From Aphelocoma coerulescens (taxonomy: Eukaryota > Chordata > Aves > Passeriformes > Corvidae), in contig NW_027183516.1 in the NCBI RefSeq assembly GCF_041296385.1, positions 1-64,000 on the forward strand: a stretch of 64,000 nucleotides of DNA, given 5' to 3'. The position numbers and the translations under genes were made by a program. Of the stretch, positions 46,321-62,400 are shown piece by piece. The notes beneath the pieces are model-generated. The model saw nothing but the letters and a program-made list of their open reading frames with translations. It searched no databases and was not told the origin of the DNA. How positions within the stretch are numbered: the stretch's first letter is position 1; each line of letters starts with the position of its first letter.

Positions 46321-47600
46321 AATCCCTAAATCCCTTCCCCCATTCCCGAATTCCCGACTCCCCCATTCCCAGTTTCCCATTTCCCATTCCCAAATTCCTG
46401 ATTCCTGGATCCCCCATTCCCAGTTTCCCATTCCCTCCCCCCATTCCCAAATTCCCGGCTCCCAAATTCCCGGCTCCCTGATTCCCAGTTTCCCATTCCC
46501 TGCCCCCATTCCCAAATTCCCGGATCCCAAATTCCTGGACCCCTATTCCCAAATTCCTGGCTCCCCCATTCCCAGTTTCCCATTCCCCCATTCCCAGTTT
46601 CCCATTCCCACTTTCCCATTCCCTCTCCCCATTCCCAGGTTCCCATTCCCCCATTCCCACTTTCCCATTCCCCCCATTTCCCCATTCCCACTTTCCCATT
46701 CCCACTTTCCCATTCCCACTTTCCCATTCCCCCATTCCCCCATTCCCAGTTTCCCATTCCCTCCCCCCATTCCCGAATTCCTGGATCCCGAATTCCCGGA
46801 CCCCCATTCCCGAATTCCCGGACTCCCATTCCCAAATTCCCGGCTCCCCCATTCCCAGTTTCTCTCCCCTCATTCCCGAATTCCCAGACCCCCATTCCTG
46901 AATTCCCACCTCCCTGATTCCTGGATCCCAGATCCCCCATTCCCTCCCCCCCACTCCCAAATTCCCGGCTCCCAAATTCCCGGCTCCCTGATTCCCAGTT
47001 TCCCATTCCCTGCCCCCATTCCCAAATTCCCGGATCCCAAATTCCTGGACCCCTATTCCCAAATTCCTGGCTCCCCCATTCCCAGTTTCCCATTCCCAGT
47101 TTCCCATTCCCCCCACTTTCCCATTCCCACTTTCCCATTCCCACTTTCCCATTCCCCCATTCCCCCATTCCCAGTTTCCCATTCCCTGCCCCCATTCCCG
47201 AATTCCTGGATCCCGAATTCCTGGACCCCCATTCCCAAATTCCTGACTCCCCCATTCCCACTTTCCCATTCCCCCATTCCCATTCCCAGTTTCCCATTCC
47301 CTCCCCCCATTCCCCCATTCCCCCATTCCCATTCCCACTGTCCCATTCCCACTTTCCCATTCCCAGTTTCCTATTCCCCATTTCCTCCCCCCATTCCCCC
47401 ATTCCCCCATTTCCCCATTCCCACTTTCCCATTCCCCCATTTCCCCATTCCCACTTTCCCATTCCCCCATTCCCTCATTCCCAGTTTCCCATTCCCCCAT
47501 TCCCACTTTCCCGTTCCCACTTTCCCATTCCCACTTTCCCATTCCCACTTTCCCATTCCCCCATTCCCAGTTTCCCATTCCCACTTTTCCACTCCCTCCC
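46321..47600. repeat. Minisatellite, unit about 12 bp (CCCATTCCCAGTTTCC)
   Basis: Units ATTCCCAGTTTCCC, ATTCCCACTTTCCC, ATTCCCAAATTCC and CCCCATTCCC are arranged in higher-order blocks. The stretch beginning CTCCCAAATTCCCGGCTC at about 46457 recurs at about 46968 (offset about 510 bp). The + strand is almost purine-free apart from A. Intron 3. Confidence 0.9.
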
Positions 47601-47639
47601 TTCGCCGCCCCTCCCTCAATTCCCGCTCGCTCCAGGCCC

Positions 47640-48540
47640 CCCCCCCGGGCCACATTCCCAACATTCCCAAACTTCTCCAGAACCTCCTCCCAACATTCCC
47701 AAACTTCTCCAGGACCTCCTCCCAACATTCCCGACCCTCTCCAGGACCTCCTCCCACCATTCCAAACTTCTCCAGAACCTCCTCCCACCATTCCCAAACT
47801 TCTCCAGGACCTCCTCCCACCATTCCCAACCCTCTCCAGAACCTCCTCCCACCATTCCCAAACTTCTCCAGAACCTCCTCCCACCATTCCCAAACTTCTC
47901 CAGGACCTCCTCCCACCATTCCCAAACTTCTCCAAGACCTCCTCCCAACATTCCCGACCCTCTCCAGAACCTCCTCCCACCATTCCCAAACTTCTCCAGG
48001 ACCTCCTCCCACCATTCCCAAACTTCTCCAGAACCTCCTCCCAACATTCCCAAACCTCTCCAAGACCTCCTCCCAACATTCCCAAACTTCTCCAGGACCT
48101 CCTCCCACCATTCCCAAACTCCTCCAGAACCTCCTCCCACCATTCCCAAACTTCTCCAGAACCTCCTCCCACCATTCCCAAACTCCTCCAGGACCTCCTC
48201 CCAACATTCCCAAACTTCTCCAGAACCTCCTCCCACCATTCCCAAACTTCTCCAGAACCTCCTCCCACCATTCCCGACCCTCTCCAGAACCTCCTCCCAC
48301 CATTCCCAAACTTCTCCAGGACCTCCTCCCAACATTCCCAAACTTCTCCAAGACCTCCTCCCACCATTCCCAAACTTCTCTGGGACCTCCTCCCACCATT
48401 CCCAAACTTCTCCAGAACCTCCTCCCAACATTCCCAAACTTCTCCGGGACCTCCAACCCAACATTCCCAAACTTCTCCAGAACCTCCTCCCACCATTCCC
48501 AAACTTCTCCAGAACCTCCTCCCAACATTCCCGACCCTGG
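47640..48540. repeat. Regular 33 bp minisatellite (TTCTCCAGAACCTCCTCCCA)
   Basis: About 26 units of CCTCCTCCCACCATTCCCAA followed by ACTTCTCCAGAA or CTTCTCCAGGA. The length of 33 bp is very constant and divisible by three, so both strands show long artefactual open frames. Internal variants (ACATTCC or CCATTCC, GACCCTCTCC) form a mosaic. Intron 3. Confidence 0.95.
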
Positions 48541-48660
48541 AGCAATTCCTGGGAATAAATCCCACCCCATCCACAGCAATCGATCCCTTCCCACCTCAGA
48601 ATTCCTTCCAGACCCGATTCCCACCTGATCCCTGGGAATCCCTTCCCTCTCCTCATCCCA
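48541..48660. other. Short single-copy intron 3 segment with the last upstream AG
   Basis: Non-repetitive sequence including AATAAA at 48554-48559 and ATCCACAGCAATCGATCCC. The final AG before the exon at 53000 is at 48610-48611. A branch point for splicing of the next exon could lie here or anywhere in the AG-free tract. Confidence 0.5.
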
Positions 48661-51600
48661 TTTTTCCACTCTTATCTCATTTTTCCACACTCTCATCCAA
48701 TTATTCCACTCTCTCATCTCACTTTTCCACTCTCATCCCATTTTTCCACACCCCCATCCCATTTCCCCCCCCCTCCCGTTTCTTCCCCTCTCATCCCATT
48801 TTTCCTCCCTCTCCTCATCCCATTTTCCACCCCCTCCTCCCATTTTCCCCCCTCTCCTCCCACTTTTCCACACCCCCATCCCAATTTCCCCCTCTCATCC
48901 CATTTTCCCCCCGTTTTCCCCCCTCTCATCCCATTTCCCCCTCCCATCCCATTTTTCCACACCCCCATCCCATTTCCCCCCCTCTCCTCCCATTTTTCCA
49001 CCCCCCCCATCCCATTTCCCCCCCTCTCCTCCCATTTTTTCCCCCCTCTCCTCCCATTTTCCCCCCTCTCCTCCCATGTTTTCCCCTCTCATCCCATTTT
49101 TCCACCCCCCCATCCCATTTTTCCCCCCCATCCTGTTTTTCCCCCTCTCCTCCCATTTCCCCCCCTCTCATCCCATTTTCCCCCCGTTTTCCTCCCTCTC
49201 CTCCCATTTTCCCACCCCCCATCCCAATTTCCCCCCTCTCCTCCCATTTTCCCCCCTCTCATCCCATTTTTCCACACCCCCATCCCATTTTCCCCCCTCT
49301 CCTCCCATTTCCCCCCATCCCATTTTTCCACACCCCCATCCCATTTCCCCCCTCTCATCCCATTTTTCCCCCCTCTCCTCCCATTTTCCCACCCCCTCAC
49401 CCCCATTTTCCCCCCTCTCCTCCCATTTCCCCCCCATCCCATTTTTCCCCCCTCTCCTCCCATTTTCCCCCCTCTCATCCCATATTTTCCCCCCCTCCTC
49501 CCACTTTTCCACACCCCCATCCCAATTTCCCCCCCCCGTTTTCCCCCCTCTCCTCCCATTCCCCCCCCTCCCATTTTCCACACCCCCATCCCATTTCCCC
49601 CCTCTCATCCCATTTTCCCCCCGTTTTCCCCCCTCTCATCCCATTTCCCCCCTCTCATCCCATTTCCCCCCTCTCATCCCATTTCCTCCCTCCCATCCCA
49701 TTTCCCCCCATCCCATTTTTCCACTCTCCTCCCATTTCCCCCCCTCTCCTCCCATTTTTCCACACCCCCATCCCAATTTCCCCCCCTCTCATCCCATTTT
49801 CCCTCCTCATCCCATTTTCCCCCCCTCTCCTCCCATTTCCCCCCTCTCATCCCATTTTCCCACCTCCTCACCCCCATTTTCCCCCCTCTCCTCCCATTTT
49901 TCCCCCCTCTCATCCCATTTTTCCACACCCCCATCCCATTTTCCCCCTTCTCATCCCATTCCCCCCCCGTTTTTTCCCCCCTCTCATCCCATTTTCCCTC
50001 CTCCTCCCATTTTCCCCCCTCATCCCACTTTTCCACACCCCCATCCCAATTTCCCCCTCTCCTCCCATTTCCCCCCTCTCATCCCATTTTCCCCCCGTTT
50101 TCCCCCCTCTCCTCCCATTTCCCCCCATCCCATTTTTCCACACCCCCATCCCATTTTCCCCCCTCTCCTCCCATTTTTCCACTCTCCTCCCATTTTCCCC
50201 CCTCTCCTCCCATTTTCCCCCCTCTCCTCCCATTTCCCCCCCTCTCCTCCCATGTTTTCCCCTCTCATCCCATTTTTCCACCCCCCCATCCCATTTTTCC
50301 CCCCCATCCTGTTTTTCCCCCTCTCCTCCCATTTCCCCCCTGTCATCCCATTTTCCCACCCCCTCACCCCCATTTTCCCCCCTCTCATCCCATTTCCCCC
50401 CCTCCCATTTTTCCACACCCCCATCCCATTTTCCCCCCTCTCCTCCCATTTCCTCCCTCCCATCCCATTTCCCCCCATCCCATTTTTCCACTCTCCTCCC
50501 ATTTCCCCCCCCCTCCCATTTTTCCACACCCCCATCCCAATTTCCCCCCCTCTCATCCCATTTTTCCCTCCTCATCCCATTTCCCCCCCTCTCCTCCCAT
50601 TTTCCCCCCTCTCCTCCCATTTTCCCACCCCCTCACCCCATTTTCCCCCCTCTCCTCCCATTTTCCCCCCCTCATCCCATTTTTCCACACCCCCATCCCA
50701 TTTCCCCCCCTCTCCTCCCATTTTTCCACCCCCCCCCTCCCATTTTCCCCCCTCTCCTCCCATTTTTCCACTCTCCTCCCATTTTCCCCCCCTCTTCTCC
50801 CATGTTTTCCCCTCTCATCCCATTTTTCCACCCCCCCATCCCATTTTTCCCCCCCATCCTGTTTTTCCCCCTCTCCTCCCATTTTTCCCCCCTCTTATCC
50901 CATTTTTCCACCCTCTCCTCCCATTTTCCCCCCTCTCATCCCATTTCCCCCCCTCATCCCACTTTTCCACACCCCCATCCCATTTTCCCCCCTCTCCTCC
51001 CATTTCCCCCCCCCCCATTTTTCCACACCCCCATCCCATTTTCCCCCCTCTCCTCCCGTTTTCCCCCCTCTCCTCCCATTTCCCCCCATCCCATTTTTCC
51101 ACACCCCCATCCCAATTTCCCCCCCTCTCATCCCATATTTTCCCCCTCTCTTCCCATTTTTCCCCCCTCTCATCCCATTTTTCCACACCCCCATGCCATT
51201 TCCCCCCCTCTCCTCCCATTTTTCCACACCCCCATCCCAATTTCCCCCCCTCTCATCCCATATTTTCCCCCTCTCTTCCCATTTTTCCCCCCTCTCATCC
51301 CATTTCCCCCCTCTCCTCCCATTTTCCCACCCCCCATCCCAATTTTCCCCCTTCTCCTCCCATTTTCCCCCCTCTCCTCCCATTTCCCCCATCCCACTTT
51401 TCCACACCCCCATCCCATTTCCCCCCTCTCATCCCATTTTCCCCCCGTTTTCCCCCCCTCTCATCCCAATTTTCCCCCCTCTCATCCCATTTTTCCCCCC
51501 TCTCCTCCCATTTTCCCACCCCCTCACCCCCATTTTCCCCCCTCTCCTCCCATTTCCCCCCCTCCCATTTTTCCACACCCCCATCCCATTTCCCCCCCTC

Positions 51601-52990
51601 ATCCCATTTTCCCCCCGTTTTCCCCCCTCTCATCCCATTTCCCCCCCCATCCCATTTTTCCACACCCCCATCCCATTTCCCCCCTCTCATCCCATTTTCC
51701 CCCCTCTCCTCCCGTTTCCCCCCCTCCCATTTTTCCACACCCCCATCCCATTTCCCCCCTCTCATCCCATTTTCCCCCCGTTTTCCCCCCTCTCATCCCA
51801 TTTTCCCCCCTCTCCTTCCGTTTCCCCCCCATCCCATTTTTCCACACCCCCACCCCCATTTTCCCCCCTCTCCTCCCATTTTCCCCCCTCTCATCCCATT
51901 TCCCCCCCTCCCATTTTTCCACACCCCCCTCCCATTTTCCCCCCTCTCCTCCCATTTTCCACACCCCCATCCCATTTTCCCCCCTCTCATCCCATATTTT
52001 CCCCCCCTCCTCCCATTTTTCCACACCCCCACCCCCATTTTCCCCCCTCTCCTCCCATTTTCCCCCCTCGCATCCCATTTCCCCCCCATCCCATTTCCCC
52101 CCTCTCCTCCCATTTTTCCACACCCCCATCCCAATTTCCCCCCCTCTCATCCCATATTTTCCCCCTCTCCTCCCATTTTCCCCCCTCTCCTCCCATTTTC
52201 CACACCCCCATCCCATTTTCCCCCCTCTCATCCCATATTTTCCCCCCCTCCCATTTTTCCACACCCCCCTCCCATTTTCCCCCCTCTCATCCCATATTTC
52301 CCCCCCCTCCTCCCATTTTTCCACACCCCCATCCCATTTCCCCCCTCTCCTCCCATTTTCCCCCCTCTCATCCCATTTTCCACACCCCCATCCCATTTTC
52401 CCCCCTCTCATCCCATATTTTCCCCCCCTCCCATTTTTCCACACCCCCATCCCATTTTCTCCCCTCTCCTCCCATTTTTCCCCCTCCTCCCATTTTTCCC
52501 CCCTCTCATCCCATTTTTCCACACCCCCATCCCATTTCCCCCCCTCTCCTCCCATTTTTCCACACCCCCATCCCAATTCCCCCCCTCTCATCCCATTTTT
52601 CCCTCCTCATCCCATTTCCCCCCCTCTCCTCCCATTTTCCCCCCTCTCATCCCATTTTCCCACCTCCTCACCCCCATTTTCCCCCCTCTCCTCCCATTTT
52701 TTCCCCCCTCTCATCCCATTTTTCCACACCCCCATCCCATTTTCCCCCTTCTCATCCCATTCCCCCCCCGTTTTTCCCCCCTCTCATCCCATTTTCCCTC
52801 CTCCTCCCATTTTCCCTCCTCTCATCCCATTTTTCCACACCCCCATCCTGTTATCCACTCTCCTCCCATTTTCCCCCCCCCATCCCAATTCCCCCCCTTC
52901 TCCTCCCATTTTCCCCCTCTCCTCCCATTCCCCCCCCGATCCCAATTCCCCCCTCTCTTCTCATCCCATTTTTTTCCCCCGTTTCCCCCC
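48661..52990. repeat. Very long polypyrimidine array (CCCCTCTCCTCCCATTTTCC)
   Basis: Irregular units of CCCCCCTCTCCTCCCATTTT, CTCTCATCCCATTTTTCCAC and ACCCCCATCCCATTTCC run for 4.3 kb up to the acceptor of the finger-1 exon. A marker block (CATGTTTTCCCCTCTCATCC) recurs near 49075, 50252 and 50801, showing higher-order duplication. G is almost absent and I found no AG in it on line-by-line reading. It is a mirror-like homopyrimidine tract with triplex potential. Confidence 0.92.
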
Positions 52991-52999
52991 TTCCCGCAG

Positions 53000-53236
53000 C
53001 CAATTCCATCAAGGTGGAGATGTCGTCGGACGAGGAGTCCTCGGGCCGCCTGCTGGCCCAGGAGGACAAGGAGGGGCTGGGCGAGGATTCCCTTCCCGAG
53101 CCCTTCCCGGAGCCCTTCCCGGAGCCGCATTCCCCGGGCGGGATCCGACTTCCCAACGGGAAGCTCAAGTGCGACGTCTGCGGGATGCTCTGCATCGGCC
53201 CCAACGTGCTCATGGTGCACAAGCGCAGCCACACCG
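53000..53236 (+). CDS. IKZF4: IKZF4 coding exon 3 (acidic/SUMO-type segment and zinc finger 1)
   Basis: The exon is 237 bp (79 codons), phase 1 on both sides, from the acceptor TTCCCGCAG at 52999 to the donor GTGAGA at 53237. It reads [14 protein letters not shown], an acidic stretch, a PEPF repeat, then [20 protein letters not shown] and the end of finger 1. [13 protein letters not shown] and [17 protein letters not shown] are signature IKZF2/IKZF4 sequence; EPHSPGG before them points to IKZF4. Finger 1 is complete: CDVC and HKRSH supply the two Cys and two His. IKVE matches the SUMO consensus, at the position of a known Ikaros SUMO site. The [11 protein letters not shown] run comes from a 12 bp tandem duplication and is shorter and more repetitive than the mammalian equivalent I remember. 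In this family finger 1 modulates, and fingers 2-3 provide, GGGAA-core DNA binding. Confidence 0.96.
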
Positions 53237-56200
53237 GTGAGATTCCCAGGAAAAAGTGGGAATTCGGGGCCTTGGGATGAGAGCTGGGATGGTGGGGATT
53301 TGGGGGATTTGGGGGATTTGGGGGATTTGGGATTTTTTGGGTGGCGGGGCCAGTGTCAGGCGCGACGTCTGCGGGATGCTCTGCATCGGCCCCAACGTGC
53401 TCATGGTGCACAAGCGCTCCCACACCGGTGAGATTCCCAGGAAAAAGTGGGAATTCGGGGCCTTGGGATGAGAGCTGGGATGGTGGGGATTTGGGGGATT
53501 TGGGGGATTTGGGATTTTTTGGGGTTTTTGGGGTGTGGGATGGGCGGGGCCAGCGTCAAGCGCGACGTCTGCGGGATGCTCTGCATCGGCCCCAACGTGC
53601 TCATGGTGCACAAGCGCTCCCACACCGGTGAGATTCCCAGGAAAAAGTGGGAATTCGGGGCCTTGGGATGGGAGCTGGGCTGTGGGGATTTGGGGGATTT
53701 GGGGGATTTGGGGGATTTGGGATTTTTTGGGTGGCGGGGCCAGCGTCAGGTGCGACGTCTGCGGGATGCTCTGCATCGGCCCCAACGTGCTCATGGTGCA
53801 CAAGCGCTCCCACACCGGTGAGATTCCCAGGAAAAAGTGGGAATTTGGGGCCCTGAGATGGGAGCTGGGCTGTGGGGAATGGGGGAGAGGAGCAGGATTT
53901 GGGGGATTTGGGGTTTTTGGGGTGTGGGATGGGCGGGGCCAGTGTCAGGTGCGACGTCTGCGGGATGCTCTGCATCGGCCCCAACGTGCTCATGGTGCAC
54001 AAGCGCAGCCACACCGGTGAGATTCCCAGGAAAAAGTGGGAATTCAGGGCCCTGGGATGGGAGCTGGGATGGTGGGGATTTGGGGGATTTGGGGTTTTTG
54101 GGGTTTTTGGGGTTTTGGGATGGGTGGTGGGGCCAGCGTCAGGCGCGACGTCTGCGGGATGCTCTGCATCGGCCCCAACGTGCTCATGGTGCACAAGCGC
54201 TCCCACACCGGGGAGATTCCCAGGAAAAAGTGGGAATTCGGGGCCTTGGGGTGGGAGCTGGGATGGTGGGGATTTGGGGGATTTGGGGGATTTGGGGGAT
54301 TTGGGATTTTTTGGGCGGCGGGGCCAGCGTCGAGTGCGACGTCTGCGGGATGCTCTGCATCGGCCCCAACGTGCTCATGGTGCACAAGCGCTCCCACACC
54401 GGTGAGATTCCCAGAAAAAGTGGGAATTTGGGGCCTTGGGATGAGAGCTGGGCTGTGGGGAATGGGGGGGATTTGGGGGATTTGGGGTTTTTGGGGTTTT
54501 TGGGGTGTGGGATGGGTGGTGGGGCCAGCGTCAAGTGCGACGTCTGCGGGATGCTCTGCATCGGCCCCAACGTGCTCATGGTGCACAAGCGCTCCCACAC
54601 CGGTGAGATTCCCAGAAAAAGTGGGAATTTGGGGCCTTGGGATGAGAGCTGGGATGGTGGGGATTTGGGGGATTTGGGGGATTTGGGATTTTTTGGGGTT
54701 TTTGGGGTGTGGGATGGGCGGGGCCAGCGTCAAGCGCGACGTCTGCGGGATGCTCTGCATCGGCCCCAACGTGCTCATGGTGCACAAGCGCTCCCACACC
54801 GGTGAGATTCCCAGGAAAAAGTGGGAATTCGGGGCCCTGAGATGGGAGCTGGGCTGTGGGGATTTGGGGGATTTGGGGGATTTGGGGGATTTGGGATTTT
54901 TTGGGTGGCGGGGCCAGCGTCAGGTGCGACGTCTGCGGGATGCTCTGCATCGGCCCCAACGTGCTCATGGTGCACAAGCGCTCCCACACCGGTGAGATTC
55001 CCAGGAAAAAGTGGGAATTTGGGGCCCTGAGATGGGAGCTGGGCTGTGGGGAATGGGGGAGAGGAGCAGGATTTGGGGGATTTGGGGTTTTTGGGGTGTG
55101 GGATGGGCGGGGCCAGCGTCAGGCGCGACGTCTGCGGGATGCTCTGCATCGGCCCCAACGTGCTCATGGTGCACAAGCGCTCCCACACCGGTGAGATTCC
55201 CAGGAAAAAGTGGGAATTCGGGGCCTTGGGATGGGAGCTGGGCTGTGGGGAATGGGGGGGATTTGGGGGATTTGGGATTTTTTGGGGTTTTTGGGGTGTG
55301 GGATGGGCGGGGCCAGCGTCAGGTGCGACGTCTGCGGGATGCTCTGCATCGGCCCCAACGTGCTCATGGTGCACAAGCGCTCCCACACCGGTGAGATTCC
55401 CAGAAAAAGTGGGAATTCGGGGCCCTGGGGTGGGAGCTGGGCTGTGGGGAATGGGGAGAGGAGCAGGATTTGGGGGTTTTTGGGGTTTTGGGGGTTTTGG
55501 GGGTTTTGGGATGGGCGGTGGGGCCAGCGTCAAGCGCGACGTCTGCGGGATGCTCTGCATCGGCCCCAACGTGCTCATGGTGCACAAGCGCAGCCACACC
55601 GGTGAGATTCCCAGGAAAAAGTGGGAATTTGGGGCCTTGGGAATGGGAGCTGGGCTGTGGGGATTTGGGGGATTTGGGGGATTTGGGGTTTTTGGGGTGT
55701 GGGATGGGTGGCGGGGCCAGTGTCAAGCGCGACATCTGCGGGATGCTCTGCATCGGCCCCAACGTGCTCATGGTGCACAAGCGCTCCCACACCGGTGAGA
55801 TTCCCAGGAAAAAGTGGGAATTTGGGGCCTTGGGATGGGAGCTGGGATGGTGGGGATTTGGGGGATTTGGGGGATTTGGGGGATTTGGGGGATTTGGGGG
55901 ATTTGGGATTTTTTGGGCGGCGGGGCCAGCGTCAAGCGCGACGTCTGCGGGATGCTCTGCATCGGCCCCAACGTGCTCATGGTGCACAAGCGCAGCCACA
56001 CCGGTGAGATTCCCAGGAAAAAGTGGGAATTCGGGGCCCTGAGATGGGAGCTGGGCTGTGGGGAATGGGGAGAGGAGCAGGATTTGGGGGATTTGGGGTT
56101 TTTGGGGTGTGGGATGGGCGGGGCCAGCGTCAAGCGCGACGTCTGCGGGATGCTCTGCATCGGCCCCAACGTGCTCATGGTGCACAAGCGCAGCCACACC

Positions 56201-56560
56201 GGTGAGATTCCCAGAAAAAGTGGGAATTCGGGGCCTTGGGATGGGAGCTGGGCTGTGGGGATTTGGGGGATTTGGGGGATTTGGGGGATTTGGGATTTTT
56301 TGGGCGGCGGGGCCAGCGTCAGGTGCGACGTCTGCAGGATGCTCTGCATCGGCCCCAACGTGCTCATGGTGCACAAGCGCTCCCACACCGGTGAGATTCC
56401 CAGGAAAAAGTGGGAATTCGGGGCCTTGGGATGAGAGCTGGGATGGTGGGGATTTGGGGGATTTGGGGGATTTGGGGGATTTGGGATTTTTTGGGTGGCG
56501 GGGCCAGTGTCAGGCGCGACGTCTGCGGGATGCTCTGCATCGGCCCCAACGTGCTCATGG
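53237..56560 (+). repeat. Tandem array of 17 extra copies of the 3' part of the zinc-finger-1 exon with its splice donor
   Basis: Each unit (189-211 bp) holds a G-rich spacer of GGGATTTGG repeats, CGGGGCCAGCGTCA, then exon sequence from the CDVC codons to HKRSHTG and the GTGAGATTCCCAGG donor. Exon-end positions: 53236 (real), 53427, 53627, 53817, 54016, 54210, 54401, 54602, 54801, 54991, 55190, 55390, 55601, 55794, 56003, 56201, 56390; the 18th copy (from about 56514) is truncated. Ten duplicates encode RDVC instead of CDVC, losing the first zinc ligand (copies 2, 3, 6, 9, 11, 13-16, 18). Copy 6 has GG for the donor GT. Copy 17 has CRML for CGML. Upstream of each copy there is an AG or AAG but no pyrimidine tract, so use as exons is unlikely. 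Reading past any donor meets a stop after [13 protein letters not shown] or a similar short tail. Confidence 0.95.
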
Positions 56561-56570
56561 TGCAGAAGGG

Positions 56571-56585
<15 letters not shown>
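56514..56585 (+). pseudogene. Chimeric finger-1/finger-2 exon remnant at the array junction
   Basis: The last finger-1 copy reads normally to the codons for NVLMV, then continues as CAGAAGGGGAACCTGGG, which is finger-2 exon sequence (QKGNL), and runs into (GGTTAG)n. The join lies where finger-1 GTGCACAAG and finger-2 ACGCAGAAG share GCA-AAG, so a microhomology join is likely. No donor remains. It marks the border between the two exon-derived arrays. Confidence 0.85.
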
Positions 56586-62215
<5,630 letters not shown>

Positions 62216-62400
62216 GGGGAGAATTCCCAGCTTTTCCAAAGGGTGGAGCTCTGTGGGAAATGGGGCGGAGGAGGAGGGATGAAAATTTGGGGGAGATCCA
62301 GGGTGGACCCCATGGAAAAAGCCCGTCCCACCCCATTGATCCCGGGCTGTCCCTGTTCCAACCCCATCCCATCGATGCCGTCCCACCCCACAGTCCCTGT
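62216..62400. other. Short single-copy intron segment
   Basis: Non-repetitive sequence between two arrays (for example GGTGGACCCCATGGAAAAAG and CCCATCGATGCCGTCCC). No exon features recognised. Confidence 0.4.

Noticed and set aside
47640..48540. Regularly spaced 33 bp repeats that resemble CRISPR spacing
   Set aside because: There are no unique spacers, the units are head-to-tail, and the context is a vertebrate intron. The 34-36 bp array at 19961-21722 was rejected for the same reason.
46007..48717. Long minus-strand Gly/Trp/Glu-rich frames
   Set aside because: They arise from the 33 bp array (divisible by three) and the CCCATTCCC array. No start context, splice structure or homology.
49076..53431. 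1451-codon + strand open frame
   Set aside because: It is polypyrimidine minisatellite read as Pro/Ser/His/Phe repeats running into the IKZF4 exon. Long stop-free frames are expected because the units lack TAG/TGA/TAA.
53340..56560. Array of functional extra zinc fingers or an alternative multi-finger protein
   Set aside because: The duplicated copies lack a pyrimidine tract before their AG, more than half have lost a zinc ligand, and each runs into a stop soon after HTG when read through.
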